45,297 nucleotides of DNA. Origin: Lentisphaerota bacterium. Lineage in GTDB: Bacteria > Verrucomicrobiota > Kiritimatiellia > UBA8416 > VGWJ01. Numbering within the stretch: position 1 is the first letter of the stretch; the number at the start of each line of letters is the position of its first letter. The notes beneath the pieces were generated by a model. It searched no databases. It saw nothing but the letters and a program-made list of their open reading frames with translations, and had not been told where the DNA came from. The position numbers and the translations under genes are program-made. Below, one piece after another: positions 1 through 7,844 of the stretch. Location: NCBI GenBank assembly GCA_016873635.1, contig VGWJ01000018.1:1-45297 (forward strand), read 5' to 3'.

Positions 1-1
1 C

Positions 2-844
2 ACGCGCAACGGCGCCGGAGCCGTGCTCAAGTACTGGAAGGACAAGTCCGGGACGCCGGAGCACGTGGATTTCCATATGACCACCCGCGCGATCTGGGAC
101 CGGGAGTACAAGCCGCTGCTCTTTCCCTTTGACCGCGAGCGCGTGGGCGACGTGAAGGCGCAGCGCGAGAATCTCGCCAGGTGGCGCGCACAGGGCAAGT
201 GGACTTTCTTTGGCGGTACGCTCGTGTGGGAGAACATGCGGGCCAGCATGGGTGACTACGCCATGTACATGGCGCTGGTGGAGGATCCGGACTGGATCCA
301 CGACTTCTGCCGCACGATGACCGACCTGTACAAACAGTGCTACACGATCCTCTTCGCCGAGGCCGGGCTGCCCGACGGCATTTGGATCTACGAGGATCTC
401 GGATACAAGGACCGCCTCTTCTGCAGCCCCAGCGTGCTGGAGGAACTGATCTTTCCCTACTTCAAGGAGATGGTGGACTTCTTCCACGGGCGCGGCTTGC
501 CCGTCATTCTGCACTCCTGCGGCTATCAGGAACCGGCACTGCCGCTGATCGTGCAGGCCGGATTCGACGGCCTGCATCCGATGGAGGTCAAGGCCGGGAA
601 CGACATCTTCAAGTTCGCGGAACGCTACGGCGACCGGCTGCTGTTTGTCGGCGGGCTAGACGAGCGTATTCTCGAGACCCGCGACCGGACCGTCATCCGC
701 CGCGGCGTCACCGGCTTCATGGACGGCATGAAAGCCCGCGGCGCGCGCTTCGTGTATGGCTCGGATCACTCGCTCTCCACCAACATCGACTACGCGGACT
801 ATCTCTACTCGCTGGAGGTCTATCGCGAGCACCAGGCGCGGTAG
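2..844 (+). CDS. UroD/MtaA-fold protein (paralogue A), 5' end cut by window
   Basis: Uroporphyrinogen-decarboxylase-superfamily TIM barrel. The frame is open to the left edge, and its first visible residues align with about residue 90 of the complete paralogue at 1475-2560, so roughly 90-100 residues lie outside the window; the GTG at 23 is not the real start. Visible family features are HSCG (bases 512-523), the metal-site type HxC motif of methylcobamide:thiol methyltransferases, then the strand-loop motif MEVKAGNDI and FVGGLDER. The third cysteine expected near the C-terminus in MtaA/CmuA is absent: the region reads YGSDHSLST. The N-terminal arginine motif of true UroD cannot be judged here. 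It lies 5' of paralogue B on the same strand. The superfamily is certain. The substrate is unknown; a role in sugar or one-carbon catabolism is inference from the neighbours. Confidence 0.88.
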   Translation, partial: TRNGAGAVLKYWKDKSGTPEHVDFHMTTRAIWDREYKPLLFPFDRERVGDVKAQRENLARWRAQGKWTFFGGTLVWENMRASMGDYAMYMALVEDPDWIHDFCRTMTDLYKQCYTILFAEAGLPDGIWIYEDLGYKDRLFCSPSVLEELIFPYFKEMVDFFHGRGLPVILHSCGYQEPALPLIVQAGFDGLHPMEVKAGNDIFKFAERYGDRLLFVGGLDERILETRDRTVIRRGVTGFMDGMKARGARFVYGSDHSLSTNIDYADYLYSLEVYREHQAR

Positions 845-898
845 GCGGCGACGGAGAATGCCTATGACCATAATCATTTTGCAAAGGGAGATCGTACG

Positions 899-1311
899 AT
901 GAAAGCAGGATATTGGTTCACGGCGGTGGTGGTCAGTACGCTGGCGGTTCAGTGTATCGGGGCGGAGTCGGCTGTCCGTCCGCAGGACTTGTTGAAGGAA
1001 ACCTTTCATGCATCCGTGACCGACTGTGGCGGGTGGCATTTCCTGCTGGCTTATGCGGCGTCATCCGGGATCGGGCTCGCGATGGCGCGCGCCGTTCCCG
1101 GCAGGCGCTTGGGGGCCTGGACCGTGGCTACCGATGACACCAGGCTCACCGTCGGCGCGACGGATGAGGGGCAACTGTGCCTCTACGAACTCAGCATCCG
1201 GACATCAAGATGGGCATTGACCGCGGGACGGCGATGAACTGGTATGTGCTGTCGGATATGCCGCGCGGGGCGCCACCGGAGGGAGCGGCAGAAATGAATG
1301 AAGCAACTTGA
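899..1311 (+). pseudogene. Broken gene for a small exported protein (remnant)
   Basis: A good ribosome site (AGGGAG) precedes ATG 899. The frame opens with a signal-peptide-like N-terminus (MKAGYWFTAVVVSTLAV, then a cleavable-looking GAES) and protein-like sequence up to about 1194 (VGATDEGQLCLYELS). It then becomes compositionally odd and stops at 1237. From 1195 a different frame reads GIDRGTAMNWYVLSD and ends at TGA 1309-1311, resembling the genuine C-terminus of a protein. I read this as the head of one exported protein joined out of frame to a tail, through an internal deletion or frameshift near 1190. I recognise neither part by family. An intact 112-residue secreted protein ending at 1237 is the alternative. 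Confidence 0.4.
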
Positions 1312-1418
1312 CCTGAGCGCAAAGCGGCGGGTGCGGTGGGCGGAAGGGCGTCCGCGGAGGAAGGACCGGTCAAGACCGGGTGCTCGGCGGGTTGCACCCG
1401 CTCAGCGGGCGACAGGAC

Positions 1419-1442
1419 TCGATTGCTGTCGGCTGCAATCGA
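1419..1442. promoter_or_regulatory. Perfect 8-bp dyad upstream of UroD-fold gene B
   Basis: TCGATTGC (1419-1426) and GCAATCGA (1435-1442) form a perfect inverted repeat around an 8-base spacer, 32 bases before ATG 1475. Its place and shape suit an operator for the 1475-4544 gene cluster or a 5'-UTR hairpin. No clear -35/-10 pair is seen nearby, so the function is inferred. Confidence 0.35.
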
Positions 1443-1474
1443 TATCAGTCGGATGAAACAGGAGCGAACATCAC

Positions 1475-2560
1475 ATGACCAACCGTGAACGCTGCATCAA
1501 GACCTTGCTGTGCGAGAAGACCGACCGGGCGCCCTTGCCGATGTGGCTGGGATTCAGCCCATGGGGGCTGACGAACATCCGGTGGCAGCAGGAATCCGGC
1601 ATCGCCGATCTGGATGTCGCGAAGTACTTCGGCTTGGAGCCGTTTTTCCAAATACCGCCATCGCACCTGGGGCCGGTGCCAAGTTTCGACTGGAAAGTGT
1701 TCGAGGAAACGGACGTGTATACTGTCAGCCTTGACTGGCGTGGCATCACGACGCGCAGTTGGCGCGACAACAGCGGCATGCCGGAGTACATCTCGCATCC
1801 GGTGAAGACTCCCGCGGACTGGGCCAGGTACAAGGCGGAGCGACTCCAGAGAGATCAGCTCCCGGTACGTCTGCCGGACCTCAAGAAATTCGCCGCGGGG
1901 GCCGCGGTCGCGGATGCGCCGGTGCAATTGGGGTCCTATCCATGGGGCATGTTCGGGACAGCGCGCGACGTACTGGGGGTCGAGTACCTGCTTGTGGCTT
2001 TCTACGACGAACCGGACATGGTCCGCGACATCATGCAGACCTACACCACGATCTGGCTCGACGTCTACGAGGAGATTGTCAAGGTCGTCCCGGTGGATCA
2101 CATTCATATCTGGGAGGACATGTCCGGCAGGCAGGGATCGCTGATCTCCATGGCGATGGTTCACGAGTTCATGGGGCCCGAATACGACCGCATGGCCGCC
2201 TTTGCCGCGCGGCACAAGATTCCCATCATCTCTGTGGATACGGACGGGTTGGTGGATGAGTTGGTCCCCGCGTTCCTGCGGCACGGCGTCAATGCCTTCA
2301 TGCCATTCGAAGTCCAGGCCGGAAACGACATCATCGCCTACCGCAAGCAGTATCCGAAGCTCGGCATCATGGGCGGGCTCGACAAGCGCGCGCTGGCCGC
2401 GGGGAACCCGGAGATGCATCGCGAGCTTGATCGCGCCGAGCAGATGCTCGCCCTCGGCGGCTGGGTGCCGGGCTTTGACCACATTATCCCGCCGGACGCC
2501 ACGTGGGACAACTTCGAGTATTTCATGGACCATTTGAGGAAGATGGTGTTTAAGGAATAA
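1475..2560 (+). CDS. UroD/MtaA-fold protein (paralogue B)
   Basis: Complete 361-residue uroporphyrinogen-decarboxylase-superfamily barrel. The start ATG 1475 follows an AGGAGCG site. The N-terminus MTNRERCIKTLLCEKTDR is typical of the MtaA/CmuA-like branch rather than the arginine motif of haem-pathway UroD. At the usual HxC metal site it reads S253-V-D255-T-D257-G, so both zinc ligands are replaced by aspartate. The C-terminal region reads PGFDHIIPPDATWDNFEYF, close to paralogue A and without the third cysteine. It heads a same-strand set with an oxidoreductase (2629) and a sugar isomerase (3720), which points to catabolism of a small sugar or sugar-like compound. The fold is certain. The reaction is unknown, and the motif change argues against a zinc-thiolate methyltransferase. 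Confidence 0.9.
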   Translation: MTNRERCIKTLLCEKTDRAPLPMWLGFSPWGLTNIRWQQESGIADLDVAKYFGLEPFFQIPPSHLGPVPSFDWKVFEETDVYTVSLDWRGITTRSWRDNSGMPEYISHPVKTPADWARYKAERLQRDQLPVRLPDLKKFAAGAAVADAPVQLGSYPWGMFGTARDVLGVEYLLVAFYDEPDMVRDIMQTYTTIWLDVYEEIVKVVPVDHIHIWEDMSGRQGSLISMAMVHEFMGPEYDRMAAFAARHKIPIISVDTDGLVDELVPAFLRHGVNAFMPFEVQAGNDIIAYRKQYPKLGIMGGLDKRALAAGNPEMHRELDRAEQMLALGGWVPGFDHIIPPDATWDNFEYFMDHLRKMVFKE

Positions 2561-2628
2561 GCGAGGTGTCTGAAGAGATGGATTTGCCTGGCCGGGAACC
2601 GGTCAGCAATCAGGGAAGGGCTTTACCC

Positions 2629-3690
2629 ATGATTCGCCAACGTCTCGCCGCAGCAATGAAGACATACACCGTGGCTCACTTGGGTTGTGGCGGGCGCGGC
2701 ACGGACCACGTGCGGGCTCTGGCGGCGTGCAAGCCTCGGCTGAAGCTGGCTGCTCTCTGCGACCTGGATTCCGGACGCCTGAATGCCGCGTCCGCGTCGA
2801 TTGGCGGAGGCCCGGCTCCGTACACGGATGTCGATGCCATGCTGGCGAAGGAGAAGCCGGACATATTCAGCTTCTGCACCCAGCCGAACACGCGCCTGGC
2901 CCTTGTGGAGGCCGGGGTCCGCCACGGCGTGAAGGGAATTGTGATGGAGAAGCCGATGGCGCTGTCGGTGCAGGATGCCCGGACATTGTGCAGGACCGCG
3001 GACAAGGCCGGGGTAAAGCTGGTCGTCTCGCACCAGCACAAGTACGGCAAGCACTGGCAGAAGGTCAGGGAGATCGTCGCGTCCGGCAAGCTCGGCCGGG
3101 TACGCACAATTCACGCGACGAGCCTGGGCTGGATGCAGCACTACGCAACGCACCTGATCGACTACTCCATGTGGCTGAACGACTACAGCCCTGTGGTGAA
3201 AGTCGCCGGCCACATACACGGCCGGGATCATTTCGCCACGTGGGAATCGCATCCCTCGCCGGGCTATTTCATGGGTCACATGGTGTTTGCCAACGGCGTG
3301 CACGGCTACGTGGAATGCGGAACGTTCACCCCGGAGCAGGAACCCGGTATTTCCTTCTGGATGAACGCCGGAGCCACCGTGGTTGGCACGGAAGGCATCG
3401 CGCGAGTCATTGTCGGCAGAGGCTGGGAGGCCGTGACCCGCGATGGCGTATTCAGCGGCCACGACGCAAGTTTCGACGGAGTGAAGGACTCGATTCCGCT
3501 GCACCTGGAGGTTGCCGACTGGCTGGACGACGAGGCCAGGTTGCATAGCTGCCGGGGTGAACTCGCGTGCCACGGGTTCGAGGTCATGATGGCTATCTGC
3601 CTGAGCGGCCTTGAGCACAAGCCAGTCGATTTGCCTCTGTCGCGCAACGACGACGTCACGGCGCGCATGCTCGCGGAGGTGCCGGCATAG
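2629..3690 (+). CDS. Gfo/Idh/MocA-family NAD(P)-dependent oxidoreductase
   Basis: About 353 residues. An N-terminal Rossmann domain carries HLGCGGRG (a GxGxxG nucleotide loop), followed by the EKP signature (VMEKPMALS), whose lysine is catalytic in this family, then HQHKYGKHW and the C-terminal alpha/beta half typical of glucose-fructose and inositol dehydrogenases. ATG 2629 is chosen because GGAAGG lies about 10 bases upstream. ATG 2656 (MKTYTVAHLG) fits the family length equally well. An in-frame GTG at 2566 would add an unconvincing leader. There is no signal peptide, so it should act in the cytoplasm. It lies between UroD-fold B and a sugar isomerase on the same strand, and oxidation or reduction of a sugar or polyol in one pathway is likely. 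The exact substrate cannot be read from the sequence. Confidence 0.9.
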   Translation: MIRQRLAAAMKTYTVAHLGCGGRGTDHVRALAACKPRLKLAALCDLDSGRLNAASASIGGGPAPYTDVDAMLAKEKPDIFSFCTQPNTRLALVEAGVRHGVKGIVMEKPMALSVQDARTLCRTADKAGVKLVVSHQHKYGKHWQKVREIVASGKLGRVRTIHATSLGWMQHYATHLIDYSMWLNDYSPVVKVAGHIHGRDHFATWESHPSPGYFMGHMVFANGVHGYVECGTFTPEQEPGISFWMNAGATVVGTEGIARVIVGRGWEAVTRDGVFSGHDASFDGVKDSIPLHLEVADWLDDEARLHSCRGELACHGFEVMMAICLSGLEHKPVDLPLSRNDDVTARMLAEVPA

Positions 3691-3719
3691 TGGGCGGAAA
3701 CAAAGGGAAGGATGACACG

Positions 3720-4544
3720 ATGATTCTGTTCGGCGGACCGGTATTCACTTCGTCGCAGGACCCCTGGGAACTGGCTGACGCGCACCGGCGTTTCGGGTAC
3801 ACGGCGGCGTACTGCCCGGAGATCGCGGCAGGCGACCGCGACCGGATCAATGCCGTGCGCGAGGCGTTCGGACGGGCCGGCATTGTGATCGCCGAGGCGA
3901 ACGAGTGGTGCAGGCTTTTGTCTTCCAACCAGGCCGAAGCCGCGGCCAACATGGAACGCGTGTGCGGCAAACTGGCGCTGGCGGACGAGGTTGGCGCCCT
4001 GTGCACCGTGGACTTCCTGGGCACGTACGACTGGGGCACCGCGTTCGGGCCCCACCCCATGAACCTGGCTGCCGAGGGATTCGACGCCGCGGTGCAACTC
4101 GTGAGGAAGGTCGTGGACACCGTGAAACCCCGCCGCACAAGGTTCGCGCTGGAAATGATGCAGTGGGTGGTTCCGGACAGCGTCGATTGCTATGTCGACC
4201 TGTTGAAGGCCGTTGACCGGCCGGCGTTCGGGGTCCACCTGGACCCCGTGAACATCATCGTTTCGCCGCGCCAGTACTTCGATACGGCGTCGCTGCTGCG
4301 CGACTGTTTCGCGCGGCTGGGACCGAACATTGTTTCCTGCCATGCCAAGGACCTGCGCCTGCGTAACGAACTCGCCCTTCATCTCGACGAGGTCAGGCCC
4401 GGCACCGGGAACCTGGACTACAAGGCGTACCTGCAGGGGCTTGCCGGTCTGGGCAGGGATGTGCCGCTGATGCTGGAGCACCTGTCCACGGCGGCCGACT
4501 ACGCCTCGGCCCTCGCGCACCTGAAATCGCTCGCGCCGGCATGA
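3720..4544 (+). CDS. Sugar-phosphate isomerase/epimerase (xylose-isomerase-like TIM barrel)
   Basis: A 274-residue AP-endonuclease-2/xylose-isomerase-like barrel. The four expected metal-site residues are visible and evenly spaced: E145 (FALEMMQ), D175 (GVHLDPVN), H208 (SCHAKDL) and E253 (LMLEHL), as in tagatose-3-epimerase and IolE/IolI relatives. ATG 3720 is taken because GGGAAGG precedes it; a GTG at 3690 overlapping the previous stop codon is possible. The preceding oxidoreductase ends 29 bases upstream on the same strand, so co-transcription is likely, and the UroD-fold/dehydrogenase/isomerase trio reads as a short sugar-catabolic unit. The substrate is not assignable. The stop codon lies within a GC-rich dyad (GCCGGC-ATGAG-GCCGGC) that could weakly attenuate transcription before the convergent gene. 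Confidence 0.88.
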   Translation: MILFGGPVFTSSQDPWELADAHRRFGYTAAYCPEIAAGDRDRINAVREAFGRAGIVIAEANEWCRLLSSNQAEAAANMERVCGKLALADEVGALCTVDFLGTYDWGTAFGPHPMNLAAEGFDAAVQLVRKVVDTVKPRRTRFALEMMQWVVPDSVDCYVDLLKAVDRPAFGVHLDPVNIIVSPRQYFDTASLLRDCFARLGPNIVSCHAKDLRLRNELALHLDEVRPGTGNLDYKAYLQGLAGLGRDVPLMLEHLSTAADYASALAHLKSLAPA

Positions 4545-4632
4545 GGCCGGCCGGCACAGGGAATCGATTGGGGGACCGGCGCCGCGGTAACTTCTATTTT
4601 CAGGGTTGACCCCGACTCCGTGCCGTTCTCCT

Positions 4633-5718
4633 CTATGCCGTGAATTCCTCGAAAATGGCCGCGGCGTTCTCCGTGGGCGTCCCCGGCTGAAGGAACTTGG
4701 ACGGGGCCAGGATGTAGCCGCCGCCGCGGCTCATTTCCGTCCTCAGGCGGCGAATCTCCGCCGCGAGTTCCCTCGGTTTGCCAAACTGGATGATGCTCTG
4801 GCTGCCCAGTCCGCCCATGAAGGTGATCTTGTCGCCCCAGCGCCGCTTCAACTCATACGGATTCATGTCCCGGGCTTCGGGCTGCAGGCTCTCGAGAACA
4901 TCCAGCCCGATATCGACAAGGTCCGGAATGAGCGGACTCACGCTGCCGCATACGTGTTCGATGACCAGCTTGTCGCGCGCGTGAATGTATTCGTACAGTT
5001 TCGCGTAGCGCGGCTTGAAAAGTTCGCGCCAGCGTTCGGGCCCTATGATCACGCCGCGCTGGTCGCTCCAGTCGTCACCCAGGAAAACGGCGTCCACCTC
5101 CGGGAGCGTCTTGCAGATATACTCAATCCACACGTAGAACTGCTCCATGATGCGGTCGAGCAGAGCCTCGTAAAACGCGGTCTCGCACGCGACATCCATC
5201 ATCACGTTCTCGAATCCGCGCAGGCCCCAGCTGGTTTCAAACAGGCCCCACCCGAGCCAGGTCGTCAGGAACGTCTTGCCCTTCTTCTCGCGGCATATCT
5301 TCTGCGCCTTTTCGATCCAGGCCGCGTCGCCGTAGAAGGCCTCGGGCGCCGGCCATCGGTAGCCGGCGAGCGTGGGCTCGGGCAAAGCGGGGACTTCCAG
5401 GTGAAACACGCGCTGGTCGGTCCGCCAGACGGAACCGTAGGGATCCCGCTGCCGGTGCGGCACCCCGGTGGGCTCTTTCCGGTCGCCGTTGACCAGGTCG
5501 GTCCATTCGACGAAGGTCTGGATCCTCTCTCGCCATTGCCGTCCTCCGTAGTGGACGTCCAGGCGTTGAGCCACCTCCTCGTCGATGGTAAGCCAGTACG
5601 GAACGGGACTCGTCTCCTGATGCCGGATCTGCGCCAGGACAATCGCGCGATTTGTCTCCTTCGATCCCGAGCGGATCCGGCGTTCCTGGTCGGCACGAGG
5701 ATTTGTCTGGCTTGTCAT
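4633..5718 (-). CDS. UroD/MtaA-fold protein (paralogue C)
   Basis: A 361-residue UroD-superfamily barrel. ATG 5718 is chosen because GGGGAA lies 6 bases upstream; ATG 5733 would place that site inside the gene. The sequence carries FLGDDWSDQRG, and a metal-site type motif H255-V-C257-G followed by LESLQPEARDMNPYELKRR, TFMGGLGSQ and GGYILAPSKFLQPGTPTEN. The last block is the position where MtaA/CmuA carry the third zinc cysteine; here it is serine/lysine. It converges on the isomerase gene at 3720-4544 with an 88-base gap and no clear terminator. The fold is secure. Methyl transfer, decarboxylation or another barrel chemistry remain possible. Confidence 0.9.
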   Translation of the reverse strand: MTSQTNPRADQERRIRSGSKETNRAIVLAQIRHQETSPVPYWLTIDEEVAQRLDVHYGGRQWRERIQTFVEWTDLVNGDRKEPTGVPHRQRDPYGSVWRTDQRVFHLEVPALPEPTLAGYRWPAPEAFYGDAAWIEKAQKICREKKGKTFLTTWLGWGLFETSWGLRGFENVMMDVACETAFYEALLDRIMEQFYVWIEYICKTLPEVDAVFLGDDWSDQRGVIIGPERWRELFKPRYAKLYEYIHARDKLVIEHVCGSVSPLIPDLVDIGLDVLESLQPEARDMNPYELKRRWGDKITFMGGLGSQSIIQFGKPRELAAEIRRLRTEMSRGGGYILAPSKFLQPGTPTENAAAIFEEFTA

Positions 5719-5757
5719 ATCGTTTCCCCACATCGACTCGCGTTCTGCGGCACGGCG

Positions 5758-6234
5758 CTATCGCGGGCGGCCGCAGGCGCAATATGTCGTGATCGTCTTT
5801 CGCGTCCTCCCGCTTAGGTCCCCAGTTCGACCCAGTACCGCCGCTGCCAGCCTTCCAGGCGCAGCACCCGGAAACCGCCTTCGCGTTGCCAGGTCAGCGG
5901 GATGTCGAGCGTGTACCAGCCATCCAGGCGCCAGTCGCAGAGCCTCGCTTCGGGCTCGGCGCCGCCCGCCACGCGGATCGCCGCCGTCCGCCATCACCTT
6001 GTCAAGGACCTTCTGGACATTGTCGCCGATGGGCATGCCCACGTGGGCGCTGCACAGCGTCAGGCCGAGATCCTTGAAGAGCCTGGCGGCGTCCCCGGCC
6101 GTAAAGCCGGCGGGATAGCCGGCCGTCTCGATGCCGGCATAACCCATCTCGGCGATCCGGGCCAGAGTTCCTTTGAAGTCCTTGTCGAGATATTCCCGCA
6201 CTGTGTAAAGCTGAACCGCAACGGGCGCCGACAT
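5758..6234 (-). pseudogene. Truncated sugar-phosphate isomerase/epimerase
   Basis: A strong start (AGGAGA, 7 bases, ATG 6234) opens a clear N-terminal half-barrel of the xylose-isomerase-like family: SAPVAVQLYTVREYLDKDF, MGYAGIETAGYPAG and LCSAHVGMPIGDN. Homology ends near base 5990, after about 80 of the usual 270-290 residues. From there the frame runs out of phase through the tail of another protein and ends at 5758 in arginine-rich nonsense. All metal-site residues of the family lie in the missing part, so the product cannot be active. It lies downstream of the glycosidase-like gene (7669-6392) and upstream of UroD-fold C, so the ancestral operon probably held an intact isomerase here. 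Confidence 0.7.
5814..5993 (-). pseudogene. Orphan C-terminal fragment of an unrecognised protein
   Basis: In the minus-strand frame ending at TAA (5814-5816) the sequence reads as convincing protein: AAIRVAGGAEPEARLCDW, DGWYTLDIPLTWQREGG and FRVLRLEGWQRRYWVELG. This resembles the last beta-strands of a carbohydrate-active or beta-sandwich protein. The frame is closed by a stop codon at 5994-5996 and has no start codon with a ribosome site. It begins just where the upstream isomerase fragment loses its family resemblance. I interpret it as the surviving tail of a separate gene whose body was deleted. Confidence 0.5.
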
Positions 6235-6391
6235 GTCCAGTCTCCTTTCAATCCGCCATTTGGATGCGATGGCGCAAAACACTTCCCCGATGCTCGCGCA
6301 AAGTCAGATAAACCTAGACCTGCGGAGCTTCGTCAACCGTTGCAGGATTGTCAACGTAATGCTCATTTTCATGGTCATGTGCGCGGCTGCT

Positions 6392-7669
6392 TCAACGCAG
6401 CGCCCCGAGCGGCAGGGTTATCGAGGGGGCGAAGCCGGGGTTCTGGTTCGCCGCCCCTCCCCAACCGATACATTCCCACACGCGGCCCTGTTCCGCCTTC
6501 AGGTGCCTGACCCAGCCGTCGCGGATGGCGCAGGCGTGTGCGGGATAAGCGTCCTTCAGGACGGCCAGCAGCCAGCCGACCGGCGCGTGCCAGTAGGCGC
6601 CGTTCTGGTAGCGGTTCCCGGGGGTCGCGGCGCGCTCCCACGCGGAGGTCGCCGAAGCGCTCAAGGATACCGGCACATGACGCAATGCGCCCTGGAATTC
6701 GATCTCGCCGTCCTTTTCCAGCGCACGGACAATCGTCCGCAACAGCCGCTTCTTTGCCGCCCCCTTGATGACGCCGCAATAGATCGCGTAGATGGAGCCC
6801 CACACGTCGGGCTGGCCGGAGATGCCGGTGGCCGCCTTGAGCCAGCCGCCGCTCCGCGCGTCGTCGCCGAATACCGGCAGGATGTTTCGCGCGGTCTTTC
6901 CAGCCAGGGCGGTGAAGGCGCTCGCCTCCTTGTCGCGCCCCAGTGCCTTCGCAAAGAACGCCATGTGACCGGCCGCGCGGTGGCGCAACAGCGAGGCCAT
7001 CAGCAGGTCGCCCGTCATGACGATCGAATCGCAGAATATGAACCCCACGGCACGCCGCCCGGCCGCGGTGTGCACCAGTTGCGTCGCCGGATCGATCTCC
7101 GGCACGGCAAAGGCGCGCTGGAGCCGCTCGTAGACGGTCTTCCCGTTAACCGGTTCTTTCATCAGCAGGGCAGGGGAGTCTTCGGTCATTGCCAGCATGT
7201 GGGCCAGCCAGATGACGTCGTAGCAGTTGTTGGCCGGCGGCCGGAACCCCCAGGCGCCGTCCTGGTGGGCGGACGGATCGTACGTACCCGGGAAGAAGAC
7301 CGGTTCGCCGTTCAGGTTGATGTGGTCCGCGATCGCATGCGCGGGAACGAGAACGCCGCATCCCAGCTCCTTCGGCGCATCGCCATTCTGCCTGGCCAGG
7401 ATCAGGCGCAGATGGTTCAGGCCTGCCGCGCGATCGAGAAGGCCGCTGGAGAAGTTCATGGTGAAGTCCTGGATCCACACGGCCGGATACCCGCCCGGCG
7501 TGACGGCCCGGAAGCCGAGCGTGTTGACGCCGGAGCCGCAGGAAGCAGGGCCGCCGGCAGCACGGCCGCAGGCCGCGCCGGGCTCAACACTGCAGGAGGC
7601 CAGCACCGCCCGGGCGGTGGCTTCAAGAAATGCCCGCATGCCGGCGGGTATCAGGGGTTCGGTTGGCAT
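6392..7669 (-). CDS. Six-hairpin ((alpha/alpha)6) glycosidase-like protein
   Basis: 425 residues from ATG 7669 (in-frame ATGs exist upstream, but the sequence there looks non-coding). It lacks a signal peptide. The middle carries aromatic and acidic blocks characteristic of (alpha/alpha)6-barrel glycosidases: PAVWIQDFTMNFSSGLL, FFPGTYDPSAHQDG, WGFRPPANNCYDVIWLA, then GQPDVWGSIYAIY, NRYQNGAYWHAPVGWLL and VWECIGWGG near the C-terminus. The WxQD and YQNGxYW blocks are where such enzymes keep catalytic acids and sugar-stacking residues. I cannot place it in a numbered GH family. It is downstream of UroD-folds E and D on the same strand, separated by 175 bases containing a stem-loop. A cytoplasmic glycoside hydrolase or phosphorylase acting on imported oligosaccharide is the best inference. 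Confidence 0.7.
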   Translation of the reverse strand: MPTEPLIPAGMRAFLEATARAVLASCSVEPGAACGRAAGGPASCGSGVNTLGFRAVTPGGYPAVWIQDFTMNFSSGLLDRAAGLNHLRLILARQNGDAPKELGCGVLVPAHAIADHINLNGEPVFFPGTYDPSAHQDGAWGFRPPANNCYDVIWLAHMLAMTEDSPALLMKEPVNGKTVYERLQRAFAVPEIDPATQLVHTAAGRRAVGFIFCDSIVMTGDLLMASLLRHRAAGHMAFFAKALGRDKEASAFTALAGKTARNILPVFGDDARSGGWLKAATGISGQPDVWGSIYAIYCGVIKGAAKKRLLRTIVRALEKDGEIEFQGALRHVPVSLSASATSAWERAATPGNRYQNGAYWHAPVGWLLAVLKDAYPAHACAIRDGWVRHLKAEQGRVWECIGWGGAANQNPGFAPSITLPLGALR

Positions 7670-7740
7670 GGTGATTCCGTCAGCCGATTCCTTCCGTCGC
7701 TTACCGGTTGCGATTCCCATCTCTGTCGCATGCATTGTCC

Positions 7741-7777
7741 CAATCGTTGTCGTCGACAAAGACCGCGACAATGATTG
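7741..7777. repeat. Imperfect inverted repeat (stem-loop) with a short direct repeat
   Basis: CAATCGTTGTCG (7741-7752) pairs with CGACAATGATTG (7766-7777) at 11 of 12 positions (the exception is a G:T pair), loop 13 bases. The 11-mer GACAAAGACCG also occurs twice 24 bases apart, first in the loop and again just after the stem. It lies in the gap between UroD-fold D and the glycosidase-like gene, and could be a 5'-UTR hairpin or processing site of the latter. Confidence 0.5.
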
Positions 7778-7844
7778 AGACAAAGACCGGGAATGGCTCC
7801 TGCCTCCTCTGACTTGGTGACGCCTGCCGCCTGACACCTTTCTC

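Noticed and set aside
1065..1110. SDR-like motif ASSGIGLAMARA in the 899 remnant
   Set aside because: It follows a signal peptide and lacks the surrounding beta-strands and the YxxxK site, so the resemblance to an NAD-binding loop is taken as chance.
2566..2628. In-frame GTG start giving the oxidoreductase a longer N-terminus
   Set aside because: The extra residues precede the Rossmann strand by too much, show no conservation pattern, and a ribosome site with a nearby ATG lies at 2629.
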